DNA of 56,791 nucleotides from an uncultured Eggerthellaceae bacterium. Its GTDB lineage: Bacteria > Actinomycetota > Coriobacteriia > Coriobacteriales > Eggerthellaceae. The position numbers and the translations under genes were made by a program. Positions within the stretch are counted from its first letter, which is position 1; the number at the start of each line of letters is the position of its first letter. The notes under the pieces are model-generated. The model had not been told where the DNA came from and searched no databases. It saw only the letters and a program-made list of their open reading frames with translations. The stretch spans positions 1 to 56,791 of the forward strand of contig CATKXW010000013.1 in the NCBI GenBank assembly GCA_949840905.1. The letters run 5' to 3'. Below are positions 42,579 through 51,547 of the stretch, one piece after another.

Positions 42579-42976
42579 GCGACGCTGCCCACAACGATGC
42601 TGCTGCGAAGAATGGAGCCGATGCCTCGGCCGCCGTGGTGATGGGAGCATCCGATGCGGAGGCCATGGCCCTGGCTGCAGGCGTGATGGAGACCATCGTG
42701 CAGCTGGCCTTGAAGGACGTGGAAGGCGTCGCGGGCTTAGGCGTCGTCAAAGGGCGCCGCAAGCGGTTCGGCAGCAGAAGGCAGCCCTCTGCTATCGAGG
42801 TGACCATGGAAGAGGACGGCGCCATCGTGGATCTGCACCTCACCGTCCGCTACGGTCAGGTGCTCCCTGAGGTGGCCTCTGCGGTTCGCCAGGCCGTGGG
42901 CGAAGCGCTCGCCACTCAGGTGGGCGTCGCGGCGAAGCGCATCAACATCTTCGTCGACAGCATCTCGTTCGAGTAG
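42575..42976 (+). CDS. Asp23/Gls24-family envelope stress protein
   Basis: 133 residues. After a 30-residue Ala/Asp-rich lead, the Asp23 core shows ALKDVEGVAGLGV, a basic turn (KGRRKRFGSRR), IEVTMEEDGAIVDLHLTVRYG and a C-terminal RINIFVDSI. Such proteins attach to the membrane surface via AmaP in staphylococci and respond to cell-wall stress. ATGA overlap with accC. The place between accC and nusB is conserved in many Gram-positives. Confidence 0.87.
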
Positions 42977-42997
42977 CGCGAAAGGCGACGAACACCT

Positions 42998-43483
42998 ATG
43001 ACGAGCAAACGCCACGAACGCACCACCGCCCGCCGCTGTGCCGTGCAGCTCCTCTATACGAGCGAGCTTCAGGGCAAGACGCCCGAAGCCGTGCTGGAGG
43101 AGGGCCTGTGCCTGGTCGATAGCGACCCGTTGAGCGATTACGTGCTGCAGCTGGTGAACGGCGTGGAAGAGAACCGCGTCGTGATAGACGAGCAGCTGCG
43201 CGCGGTATCGGAGAACTGGAAGGTAGAGCGCATGCCCATCGTGGACCGCGCCATCCTCCGGTTGGCGGTGTACGAGATGCTCCACGAAGAGGACGTGCCC
43301 ATCTCGGTCACCATCAACGAGGCAGTCGAGCTGGCCAAGGACTTCGGTGGCGAGGATGACTCGCCGCGGTTCGTGAACGGCGTGCTCGGTCACATCGCAC
43401 GTCGTCTCGAAGGGGGAGCGGTCAGCACCGAAGCGGAGGCCGGCGAGCCTGAGGTTGCGATGTCCGAGAGGACGGAGGCGTGA
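42998..43483 (+). CDS. nusB: Transcription antitermination factor NusB
   Basis: 161 residues. All-helical RNA-binding protein of the rRNA antitermination complex. N-terminal RTTARRCAVQLLYTSEL and central PIVDRAILRLAVYEML then VPISVTINEAVELAKDFG and FVNGVLGHIAR are the NusB signature. The last 20 residues are an acidic extension. Overlaps the xseB start by one base. Confidence 0.93.
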   Translation: MTSKRHERTTARRCAVQLLYTSELQGKTPEAVLEEGLCLVDSDPLSDYVLQLVNGVEENRVVIDEQLRAVSENWKVERMPIVDRAILRLAVYEMLHEEDVPISVTINEAVELAKDFGGEDDSPRFVNGVLGHIARRLEGGAVSTEAEAGEPEVAMSERTEA

Positions 43484-43806
43484 TGGAGCGAGATACCCAG
43501 AGCTTCGCAGACGTGCGCGGCCGTCTTGAACGGATCGTGGATGAAGTGAGCGCCGAGAACATCTCGCTCGACGATGCGCTCAAGCTCTACGAAGAAGCCG
43601 TGAAGCTGGGGCTTTCCGCTTGTGAGCTGAGCGAGAGCGACCTGTTGCCCGAAGAGCTGCAGCCGGAAGCGGAAGGCGAGGCCTCAGGCGATGTGCAGGC
43701 ACCGGCACCGGTGCAGGTGCAGGACGCTCCTGCCGAGGAGCCTGATGTGGCCGAGGCCGCGCTCATCGAGCAGGTGGGCGATGCTGCCTCGGTGCAGACC
43801 ATCTGA
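43483..43806 (+). CDS. xseB: Exodeoxyribonuclease VII small subunit
   Basis: 107 residues. The first 60 match XseB: FADVRGRLERIVDEVSAENISLDDALKLYEEAVKLG, two helices that wrap the large subunit. The remaining 50 residues are an acidic Ala/Pro/Glu tail not normally present (typical length is 70-80). The large-subunit gene xseA, usually adjacent, is not in the window. Coupled to nusB by TGATG. Confidence 0.85.
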   Translation: MERDTQSFADVRGRLERIVDEVSAENISLDDALKLYEEAVKLGLSACELSESDLLPEELQPEAEGEASGDVQAPAPVQVQDAPAEEPDVAEAALIEQVGDAASVQTI

Positions 43807-43843
43807 ACGTTCGAGCCCGCTTCGTCATCGGAGGCCGAGAACG

Positions 43844-45772
43844 ATGGAAGAACCCCGTATTCTCGATAGCATAACCTCACCGGCCGATCTGAAGGTCCTT
43901 ACCAACGAGGAACTGGGCATCCTCGCCCAGGAGATACGCGATCAGATCATCGATACCACGTCTCGCACCGGCGGTCACGTGGCGTCATCGCTGGGCGCGG
44001 TAGAGATAGTCCTGGCGGCTCACAGCGTGCTGAACGCCCCGAAGGATAAGCTCATCTTCGACGTGGGCCATCAGGCTTATGCTCACAAGCTGGTGACCGG
44101 TCGTGCGGCGCAGTTCGATACGCTGCGCAGCTACGGCGGCATATCCGGTTTCCCGCGACCGAGCGAGAGCGCCTATGATGTGCATCCCTCCGGCCACGCG
44201 TCGGATTCGCTGTCCGTGGCTACGGGCCTGGCGAAGGCGCGTCTGTTGAAGGGGACCGACGAGAAGGTGGTGGCCCTCATCGGCGATGCCGCCATGGCGG
44301 GCGGCATGGCCTTCGAAGCTTTGAACTACATGGGTACCGAGCAGCTTCCCCTGGTCATCATCTTGAACGATAACGAGATGTCCATCTCGCGCAACGTGGG
44401 CGCGCTCATGCGGCATCTAGGAGATATCCGTGCTACTAGCCATTATCGCGATGCTCGCGAGGCGCTGCAGGAGCGCATGGAGTCGGGCGGCGCTCTCGCG
44501 TCTGCTGTGCTGAACTTCGGCAAGAACGTCAAAGAGTCGATGAAGCAGTTCGTCATCCCTCAGTCGATGCTGTTCGAGCAGCTGGGCATAGTGTGCACCG
44601 CTCCCATCGATGGCCATGACATCGGTGCGCTGAAAGAGACGCTGTCGATGCTGCTCGCCATGGACGCTCCGGCGCTCATGCATGTGGTCACGCGGAAGGG
44701 CGAGGGCTTCGGGCCTGCCATGGCCGACCCCGAGCGCTTCCATGGTGTGGGACCTTATGACCCGGTGACCGGGGAGGATAAGGGGAAGGCGGCGAGCAGT
44801 ACGGCTCCGGCTGCGGCACAGAGCGTAGGCGCTGTGCCGACCTACACCGAGGTGTTCGGCGAGGCGCTGATGCGCGAGGCGGCAGCCGACGATGACGTGG
44901 TCGCCATCACGGCAGCCATGGCCAGCGGCACGGGGTTGAAGCGGTTCGCTGCGGCCTATCCCGATCGTTTCGTTGATGTGGGCATAGCCGAGACCCAAGC
45001 CGTGGGCATGGCCAGCGGTCTTGCTATCGGAGGCAAGAAGCCCGTGGTGGCCATCTATTCCACCTTCCTGCAGCGAGCCTTCGACCAGGTGGTGGTCGAT
45101 TGCGCGCTGGCCAACATGAACGTGGTGTTCGCTCTCGACCGAGCCGGCGTCGTCGGCGGGGATGGGCCCACCCACCATGGCATATACGACATCGCCTATC
45201 TGCGCATGATCCCTCATATTCGCATGCTCGCTCCCAGTGACGAAGCCGAGCTCGTGAACGCTCTACATACGGCCCTTGCGTTGGAGGGTCCGGTAGCTGT
45301 GCGTTATCCTCGCGGCAAGGGCGAAGGCGTGCCGCTGCCCGAGCAGCTCGAGCTGCTGGAAGAGGGGAGGTCGCGCGTCGCCTATGAGAGCGGATCGCTC
45401 ATCGAAGGCGTCGCGCCGGATATCACGCTGCTCGCGTTCGGGCGCATGGTGTCTTCTGCGGTGGAGGCGGCGCAGCGAGCAGAGGCCGACGGCAAGACCG
45501 TGCGCGTGGTGGACATGCGCTGGGTGAAGCCCCTCGACCGCGAAGCCATCGCCGAAGCAGCCCGCTCGCAGTGCATCCTCACCATAGAAGAGGGCATCAG
45601 AGCCGGCGGCGCAGGCGAAGCCGTGCTGGAAGTGCTGAGCGAACTAAACGCTTCGACTCCCACCCGCGTCCTCGCCATTCCGGATCAGTTGGTGCTGCAG
45701 GGAGATACTGAGGTCCTGCTCCACGCTTTGGGTCTTGACGCTGAGGGGATCTATCAAGCACTTTGTTTCTGA
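43844..45772 (+). CDS. dxs: 1-deoxy-D-xylulose-5-phosphate synthase
   Basis: 642 residues. Thiamine-diphosphate enzyme that joins pyruvate and glyceraldehyde-3-phosphate to start the MEP isoprenoid pathway. Motifs: GGHVASSLGAVE, FDVGHQAYAHKL, the ThDP/Mg site GDAAMAGGMAFEALN, the transketolase pyrimidine domain FVDVGIAETQAVGMASGLA, DRAGVVGGDGPTHHG and the C-terminal domain. ATG 43844 with GGAGG upstream puts MEEPRILDSI at the usual start. End of the accC-asp23-nusB-xseB-dxs run. Supplies quinone precursors for the respiratory enzymes nearby. Confidence 0.95.
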   Translation: MEEPRILDSITSPADLKVLTNEELGILAQEIRDQIIDTTSRTGGHVASSLGAVEIVLAAHSVLNAPKDKLIFDVGHQAYAHKLVTGRAAQFDTLRSYGGISGFPRPSESAYDVHPSGHASDSLSVATGLAKARLLKGTDEKVVALIGDAAMAGGMAFEALNYMGTEQLPLVIILNDNEMSISRNVGALMRHLGDIRATSHYRDAREALQERMESGGALASAVLNFGKNVKESMKQFVIPQSMLFEQLGIVCTAPIDGHDIGALKETLSMLLAMDAPALMHVVTRKGEGFGPAMADPERFHGVGPYDPVTGEDKGKAASSTAPAAAQSVGAVPTYTEVFGEALMREAAADDDVVAITAAMASGTGLKRFAAAYPDRFVDVGIAETQAVGMASGLAIGGKKPVVAIYSTFLQRAFDQVVVDCALANMNVVFALDRAGVVGGDGPTHHGIYDIAYLRMIPHIRMLAPSDEAELVNALHTALALEGPVAVRYPRGKGEGVPLPEQLELLEEGRSRVAYESGSLIEGVAPDITLLAFGRMVSSAVEAAQRAEADGKTVRVVDMRWVKPLDREAIAEAARSQCILTIEEGIRAGGAGEAVLEVLSELNASTPTRVLAIPDQLVLQGDTEVLLHALGLDAEGIYQALCF

Positions 45773-46048
45773 GGATTCTCCTGGTCCCCTTCCATGTGGT
45801 CGCTATGGTGGCGGTAGAAGGATGGAGCTAAAAAGGGGCGTCATCGTCTTGCCGCATCAAGCCGGGGCGGTCTGTGGTGGATGCTTCGGCCCCATCGCTT
45901 CGAGCGCCGGGAGTCGCCCTGCGTGCCTATGCCATGGATGAGCAGCACCGTGGCACGATGGTCTCGGCCGCGCACTCTCTTCGCTGCGCAGCAAGAATGG
46001 AGGAGTCGTCGATAGGGTGCTCCGATAGTGATGACATAGGGCGGTCGT

Positions 46049-47374
46049 CTACAACTCTCCGATGATCCTCTGGGTTCGTGCGCTCGCTTCTGCCTTTACC
46101 TTTTCCAGGTCGATGCCGGGCCAGGTGGCGTCGGCTTCGGCGGAGGAGTCGGCGCGATAAACCACCTCGCCGTCGCACAGGGTGAGCACCACGTTGCTGC
46201 CGTCCCCGGCGTACACGGCGTTATAGAGCGGCTGGATCATGGGACACCACTCGGGGCCGCTCACATCCAGTACGCACAGGTCAGCCTTGAAGCCTTCTTT
46301 CAGAAGGCCGCAATCTTCGCGTCCCTGGGAGAGGGCGCCGTTGCGGGTGGCGGCGCGCAAGGCTTGCTCGGGGGTGACGGCCGTGGGATCGAGGGTCGAG
46401 CCTTTGTAGATGAGCGCCATCACGTAAAGGTCGCTGAACAGGTTGTGGTTGTTGTTCGAGGCCATGCCATCGCCACCGAGGCACACGTTCATGCCGCGGC
46501 GCAGCATCTCGGGGATGGGAGCGAAGCCGCTGCCCAGCTTCATGTTCGACACCGGGCAGTTCGCGACGAAGATATCCCTGCGCTCCATGATGGCGAGATC
46601 GGCCTCGTCGAGCCAGACGCAGTGGGCCGCCGTTACGGGCCCCTCGAACACGCCGATGGCGTCGAAGTACTGTACCGGCGACATGCCATCGTGACGCTCG
46701 CGGCATTCGGCCACTTCCTTCTCCGTCTCGCTCAGATGCAGGTGCAGTCGCAGCCCCTTCTCCTTCACGATGGCGGCGATATCGCGGCATACCTGCTCGT
46801 TGGAGGTGTATTCCGCATGGATGTTGTAATCGATGAGGATGCGCCCGTTCGCAGAGCCGTGCAGCGTGCGCACGTACTCCTCGTTCTGGGCGCAGATGGG
46901 GTACTCCGCGTAGGGCTTCGGCTCGAAGGCGATCAGCCCCTCGCACAAGTTCGCCTTCAGGCCGGCTTCGGTGACGGCTCGGGCGCGTTCGGGCGTGGCG
47001 TAGTACATGTCGGAGAAGCTGACCACGCCGTATCGGGCCATCTCGGCGCAGGCCAGCAGCGTGGCCCAGTAGTTATCCTCCGGCGTCATCTTCGCCTCGA
47101 AGGGCCAGCACTTCTCGTTCAGCCAACGTTGCAACGGCAGGTTCTCGGCGAAGCCTCGCAGAAGCGTCATGGGTGCGTGGGCGTGGGCGTTGTAGAGCGC
47201 TGGCATCAATAGCTTGCCGGTGCCGTCGAAGGTGTCTGCGTAGGCGGGCTCGGTGGCGGCGTCGGCCGGTGCCGTATCGCCGATATAGGTGATACGACCG
47301 TCCTTCACGGCGACGAACTGGTCGGGTCGGTAGGAGAAGTCCTCGTCGATGATGGCGATGTTCTTGAACAGCAT
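46049..47374 (-). CDS. Amidohydrolase, S-adenosylhomocysteine/methylthioadenosine deaminase type
   Basis: 441 residues of the metal-dependent TIM-barrel amidohydrolases. First metal site NAHAHAPMTLLRG (the HxH pair), later HLHLSETEKEV, AAHCVWL and the Asp metal ligand in GGDGMASNNNHNLF, preceded by CPVSNMKLGSG, typical of the MTA/SAH/adenosine deaminase (MtaD/DadD) group. Deaminates the purine amino group in methyl-cycle by-products. ATG 47374 with AAAGGA upstream. Alone on its strand. Confidence 0.86.
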   Translation of the reverse strand: MLFKNIAIIDEDFSYRPDQFVAVKDGRITYIGDTAPADAATEPAYADTFDGTGKLLMPALYNAHAHAPMTLLRGFAENLPLQRWLNEKCWPFEAKMTPEDNYWATLLACAEMARYGVVSFSDMYYATPERARAVTEAGLKANLCEGLIAFEPKPYAEYPICAQNEEYVRTLHGSANGRILIDYNIHAEYTSNEQVCRDIAAIVKEKGLRLHLHLSETEKEVAECRERHDGMSPVQYFDAIGVFEGPVTAAHCVWLDEADLAIMERRDIFVANCPVSNMKLGSGFAPIPEMLRRGMNVCLGGDGMASNNNHNLFSDLYVMALIYKGSTLDPTAVTPEQALRAATRNGALSQGREDCGLLKEGFKADLCVLDVSGPEWCPMIQPLYNAVYAGDGSNVVLTLCDGEVVYRADSSAEADATWPGIDLEKVKAEASARTQRIIGEL

Positions 47375-47699
47375 GGGAGGCACGGTTCCTTTCGAGCGGA
47401 AGAGGAGCGACATGTTTGCGTATCTCAACTATATGATTCGCTCCATTATGCCCGAAACGACTGCAGAACATCAATGGGACCCGCGAAGGACGGCTCTCTT
47501 CGCGGGTCCCTATGTCATGTCATCTCGCGCAACGTTTTCGGATCGCTCGTTGGCGGCCCCTCGGTCGCTGCGCGGATGGCGCGTCAAAAGGCGTTTCGAT
47601 GGCTCTTACTATACTCCGGTCACAGCTGAGAGAGCGGCCGTGATGATGGTTCGTAGACTGCCCGTTCCCGGTCCGTTCGCATCCCGTTGCCCAAGGGTG
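47375..47699. other. Gene-free stretch with a strong hairpin
   Basis: Holds the upstream region of the deaminase gene, a 13-bp perfect hairpin (47476-47510) and a TATACT box near 47612 with no gene to match. No coding potential recognised. Confidence 0.5.
47476..47510. terminator. Perfect 13-bp hairpin
   Basis: GGGACCCGCGAAG pairs with CTTCGCGGGTCCC around a 9-nt loop. Probably ends transcription from the LuxR gene before the deaminase gene; no T-run on either side. Confidence 0.55.
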
Positions 47700-48029
47700 T
47701 CACAGGCGTTCGATCATGTGGTGTATGCGGCGCTCGAACTGGGCGCGGTCCGTCGCGGACGTCTTCTCGAAGATGATGCGCGCATTCCCCTTGATGGTGC
47801 TCTTCGACAGGTGCATCGCCTCGGCGGCCTCATCGTAGGTCATCCCCGCGAGCAGGCAGCGAGCGATGTGCCGTTCGAGGCGGTCGAGCTCGAACGCGCG
47901 CAGGGCCATCTCTTCCAGTTGGTGATAGCCGTAACGTGCTGATCGCACCGCCATGCGCGAGCGCATCATGGTCGTCGGCAGCAGGCGCGATCGGATGATC
48001 CTCACCAAGGTCGAGCTCTCATCTGACAC
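47700..48029 (-). CDS. Short LuxR-type HTH protein, start uncertain
   Basis: The last 65 residues form a LuxR/GerE helix-turn-helix: IARCLLAGMTYDEAAEAMHLSKSTIKGN, then a recognition helix and RAQFERRI. In front are about 45 residues rich in Arg and Met. With a GTG start at 48029 the protein has 109 residues and lacks any receiver or membrane domain, whereas Eggerthellaceae LuxR proteins often carry twelve membrane helices. It may be a small stand-alone regulator or the end of a truncated one. Open frame continues to 48233 but would overlap the next gene's leader. No ribosome site is clear. Confidence 0.5.
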   Translation of the reverse strand: MSDESSTLVRIIRSRLLPTTMMRSRMAVRSARYGYHQLEEMALRAFELDRLERHIARCLLAGMTYDEAAEAMHLSKSTIKGNARIIFEKTSATDRAQFERRIHHMIERL

Positions 48030-48198
48030 TGCATGGGAAGGGGAAGATGCGCTACACTGAAACCAGCGAGAAGCGCCTGCTGGGTCGCGATTCGCGGCTC
48101 GCATATCATCCATTGGCCCCACCGACTTTCGGGGAAACGCGCGAGCGGTGCTGGGCCGCACGGTCCGCCTGGGCGGACGGAAGGGTTCGGTGGTCGTT

Positions 48199-50265
48199 AT
48201 GGCAGCACCAGCAACGGAGCATGTGCGCAACATCGTCTTGGTCGGGCAGGACGGCGCGGGGAAGACCTCGCTGGCCGAGGCTATGCTCTACGTGTCGGGC
48301 AAGACGCCGCGCATGGGCACGACCCACGACGGCAAGTCCTATCTCGACTACGACGCTGAAGAGATCAAGCGCAAGTTCACCATCGGCACTTCCATCGCGC
48401 CCGTTCCCTATAAAGATTACAAGATCAACGTGCTGGACACTTCGGGCCATCCCGATTTCATCGTGGATACGCTGGCTACCATGCAGGCGGCGGAGATGGC
48501 CATGTTCGTGGTGGACGCCGTGGCGGGCCCGGGCGTGATGACCACGAAGCTGTGGCAGGAGGCCGAGACCATGCGCCTGTCCCGTGCGGTGTACATCAAC
48601 CATATCGACCGCGAGAACGCGAACTTCGACGCCGCTATGGCGATGCTCCATGCCCGTTTCGGCGCGCGTCTGGGCGCGGTGACCATCCCCATCGGCGTGG
48701 CCGAGGATTTCAAGGGCGTCATCGACGTCATCCGCATGAAGGCGCGCTACTTCGACGCCGACGGAACCGGCGAGCGAGTGGAGGCGATACCCGCCGAGTA
48801 CGCCGACGCTGCTGAGGCTGCTCGCGACAAGCTGTGCGACCTTGTGGCCGAGGCCGACGACGAGCTGATGATGAAGTATCTCGATGGCGAGGAGCAGCTC
48901 ACCCAAGAGGAGTTGGAGAATCTGTTGGACCAGGCCATCGCCCAAGAGCTCATCGTGCCGGTGTTCGTGGGCTCCACCATCATCATGCAGGGCATCGTGG
49001 GCCTGATGGAGGATATCTGCACCTATTTCCCGCATCCGCGTAGCCACGGTCGCTTCCGCCAGATGTCCGATGGCGTCGCCATCCCCATCGACGAGACGAA
49101 GCGCCCGAGCGCCTTCGTGTTCAAGACCATCAGCGATCCGTTCGTGGGCCGATTGAGCTTCTTGAAGGTGCTCTCCGGCTTCCTGGAGCCGGGCCTTGAG
49201 CTCATCAACGCCCGCACGGGGAAGAAGGAGCGCTTGGGCAAGCTGCAGGTGATGATGGGCAAAGAGCCGATCGAGGTGAAGAGCGCCAAGGCCGGTGACA
49301 TCATCGTGGTGCCGAAGCTGAGCGAGGCCCGTTCCGGCGACACGCTGTCGGTGGAAGGCGATATCGCCATCCAGCCGCTGCCCATGCCCGAGCCGCTGTA
49401 TCCGGTGGCCATCGAGGCAGTCAACAAGAAGGACGAGGACAAGCTGGGCTCTTTCCTGGCCCGCATGGCGGAGATGGATCCCTCCATCCGCATCGTCCAC
49501 GATGACGATACTCACCAGACGGTGCTCTACACCATGGGCGACACTCAGGTGGATATGCTGCTGTCGCGCCTGAAGGAGCAGGCTGGGGTGGAGGCGAGCT
49601 TGGTGCCGGTGCGCGTGCCCTATCGCGAGACCATCCGCAAGACGGCCGAGGCGCAGGGTCGCCACAAGAAGCAGACCGGCGGTGCGGGCCAGTTCGGCGA
49701 TTGCTGGCTGCGCATCAGCCCGAACCCAGGAGCGGGATATGAGTTCGTGGACGAGATCCGTGGAGGCGCTATCCCGGGCGGTCTGATCCCGGCGGTGGAC
49801 AAGGGCGTGCAGGATGCCATGGCTGAGGGTTTCTTGGCCGGCTATCCCATGGTGGATATACGGTGCGCGTGCTATGACGGTTCCTATCATTCGGTCGACA
49901 GTAACGAGATGGCGTTCAAAACGGCAGCTCGCATCGGCTTCCGCGCGGCCTGCGAGAAAGCCGACCCCATCATTTTAGAGCCCATGGCCACTATGGATAT
50001 CGCCGTGGCCGAGGAATACGCCGGAACCATCATGGGCGACATCACCACCCGCCGCGGACGCATCATCGGCACCGATGCCGGAGATGCGGGCGAGACCATC
50101 ATCATGGTGCGCGTGCCCTATGCGGAAGTGATCGACTACACGAAGGACCTGCGCTCGCTCACGCGCGGTTCAGGATCGTACAGTCTCGTGCTGGAAGGCT
50201 ATGAGGAAGCACCGGCTGATGTTACGAAGAAGCTGATCGCTGCCTACGAAGCGTCTCGCAACTAG
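48199..50265 (+). CDS. Elongation factor G-like GTPase (EF-G paralogue)
   Basis: 688 residues with all EF-G domains. G1 is GQDGAGKTS (residue 16), G3 DTSGHPDF (residue 80), and G4 reads NHID (134-137) where active EF-G has NKxD. Domain IV has the expected TGGAGQFGDCWLRI region and domain V ends the protein. EF-G-like paralogues occur widely in Actinobacteria and Firmicutes; roles include ribosome recycling or none known. The rewritten G1 (usual GHVDHGKT) and G4 mark it as the paralogue, not the housekeeping factor. The ribosome site before ATG 48199 is weak. Confidence 0.88.
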   Translation: MAAPATEHVRNIVLVGQDGAGKTSLAEAMLYVSGKTPRMGTTHDGKSYLDYDAEEIKRKFTIGTSIAPVPYKDYKINVLDTSGHPDFIVDTLATMQAAEMAMFVVDAVAGPGVMTTKLWQEAETMRLSRAVYINHIDRENANFDAAMAMLHARFGARLGAVTIPIGVAEDFKGVIDVIRMKARYFDADGTGERVEAIPAEYADAAEAARDKLCDLVAEADDELMMKYLDGEEQLTQEELENLLDQAIAQELIVPVFVGSTIIMQGIVGLMEDICTYFPHPRSHGRFRQMSDGVAIPIDETKRPSAFVFKTISDPFVGRLSFLKVLSGFLEPGLELINARTGKKERLGKLQVMMGKEPIEVKSAKAGDIIVVPKLSEARSGDTLSVEGDIAIQPLPMPEPLYPVAIEAVNKKDEDKLGSFLARMAEMDPSIRIVHDDDTHQTVLYTMGDTQVDMLLSRLKEQAGVEASLVPVRVPYRETIRKTAEAQGRHKKQTGGAGQFGDCWLRISPNPGAGYEFVDEIRGGAIPGGLIPAVDKGVQDAMAEGFLAGYPMVDIRCACYDGSYHSVDSNEMAFKTAARIGFRAACEKADPIILEPMATMDIAVAEEYAGTIMGDITTRRGRIIGTDAGDAGETIIMVRVPYAEVIDYTKDLRSLTRGSGSYSLVLEGYEEAPADVTKKLIAAYEASRN

Positions 50266-50330
50266 CGGAGCTGCTGCGGGTGCGCCTGCGAAGGCGGTCC
50301 TGGCAGTAGGGAGGCTTCATGACATGCGAC

Positions 50331-50374
50331 AAGAAGGCTCGTCGCCCGGATCGCAGGAGGCGACGGGCCTTCTT
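50331..50374. terminator. Bidirectional terminator between convergent genes
   Basis: A 16-bp stem (one G-U pair) with a 12-nt loop: AAGAAGGCTCGTCGCC (50331-50346) pairs with the segment 50359-50374, followed by TTC. It lies between the EF-G-like gene and the endonuclease-IV-like gene. Confidence 0.8.
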
Positions 50375-50396
50375 TCTCGTCGGTCGTCGGTGATGG

Positions 50397-51227
50397 CTAG
50401 GCGCGCTTCACCTTCTTGATGGCTTCGGCATAAAGGGCGATGTCATCGTGGGGCGTCTCCCAGATGCGCACCGTATCGGCGATGGCCTCGTGCTTCGCGA
50501 TGGCCACCAGCCGGTCCCAACCCAGCTCGCCCTCGCCGAGCGGAGCATGGTGGTTGTGGTGGGTGCCACGGTCGTACTTCGGGTCGGCCAGGTGCACGGC
50601 GCGCAGCCGATCGAGCCCGATGGCGTCATCGAAGCGCTGCAGAACGCCGTCGAGGTCGTCGGCAACATCGTAGCCGGCGCCCCACACGCAGGCGGTATCG
50701 AAACATACGCCCACGTCATGGGCTTTGTCTATCTGGTCGAGCAAAGCTGCCATCTCTTCGAAGGTGGCTGCTATCTCGTTGCCTTCTCCGGCAGGAGTGA
50801 CCAGCAGCATCGTGGAATGTTGCGTGGGCTGCAACACCTCGTTCAGGATGGAGGCCACCTGCGCTACGGCTGCGCTCTTGCTCTTCGCGCCCACCGCGCT
50901 GCCGGGGTGGGCGGCGTAGAACTGGCCAGGCAGCGATTCGAGCCGAGCCAGATCCTCGCTGTAGATCACCCGAGCGAGGTCGGCCTCTTCCATGGTGCCA
51001 GAGGCAGGGTTGGCGCTGTAGGGCGCATAGGCCACCAGCGGCCCGAAGCCGCGCTCCTTCACGAACGTTCGGAAATCGGTCAGGTCGGCAGCGGCCCACT
51101 GCTTCGCGTGAGCGCCGCGGGGGTTCCGCGTGAAGAACTGAAACGTGTTCGCGCCCAGACCGAGCGCTTCTTCGCCCATCGTCATGAATCCGCCATGGGT
51201 CGAAAGATGGCAACCCACATATCCCAT
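50397..51227 (-). CDS. Endonuclease IV-like TIM-barrel protein with altered metal ligands
   Basis: 276 residues, the length and order of Nfo (start GYVGCHLSTHGG like GAHVSAAGG, end IWETPHDD). Aligned by eye to E. coli Nfo, five metal ligands are kept (His107, Asp177, His212, His227, Glu257) but four are changed: His69 to Tyr67, Glu145 to Val143, His182 to Cys180 and Asp229 to Asn225. The bridging Glu145 is normally essential, so AP-endonuclease activity is doubtful, or the metal centre is different. GAAGAAGGTG precedes the ATG. Lone gene, divergent from the SpoVA-like gene. Confidence 0.8.
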   Translation of the reverse strand: MGYVGCHLSTHGGFMTMGEEALGLGANTFQFFTRNPRGAHAKQWAAADLTDFRTFVKERGFGPLVAYAPYSANPASGTMEEADLARVIYSEDLARLESLPGQFYAAHPGSAVGAKSKSAAVAQVASILNEVLQPTQHSTMLLVTPAGEGNEIAATFEEMAALLDQIDKAHDVGVCFDTACVWGAGYDVADDLDGVLQRFDDAIGLDRLRAVHLADPKYDRGTHHNHHAPLGEGELGWDRLVAIAKHEAIADTVRIWETPHDDIALYAEAIKKVKRA

Positions 51228-51547
51228 GATGCACCTTCTTCGGATCGCATTGCATTCGTCATCTCCTATCGTAGTGCGCTGGTGCCACCTCGCCCTCGGC
51301 GCAGGGCTTTTGTAAGGGATCCGTCATGGGCTGCTGCTCTCCCCTCTCTCCGCTTTCCGAAAAAGCTGGCGGCACAAAGCCCTGTTCGTGGCCGTATCCG
51401 TCCCTTTCATATATGATTGTCCGATCGGAGGGCTGAGAGGGAGCCCGTTGAACGATGCCGCGTCGTCTTGCTATGGGACGCGCGGGTCAGAGGAGCCGGC
51501 ACGTTCTTGGAAGGGCGTCGGCCGGTCTAAGTCTTGGAGGGAGACGT
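51228..51547. other. Divergent intergenic region
   Basis: Control region between the endonuclease-IV-like and SpoVA-like genes. A minus-strand TACGAT box lies about 40 bp before the former; a plus-strand TATGAT (51412-51417) precedes the latter by about 130 bp. No gene or known RNA seen. Confidence 0.4.

Noticed and set aside
45773-46048. Short frames between dxs and the deaminase gene
   Set aside because: Frames at 45735-45941 and 45874-46065 overlap each other, lack ribosome sites and have no protein-like pattern. The gap appears non-coding.
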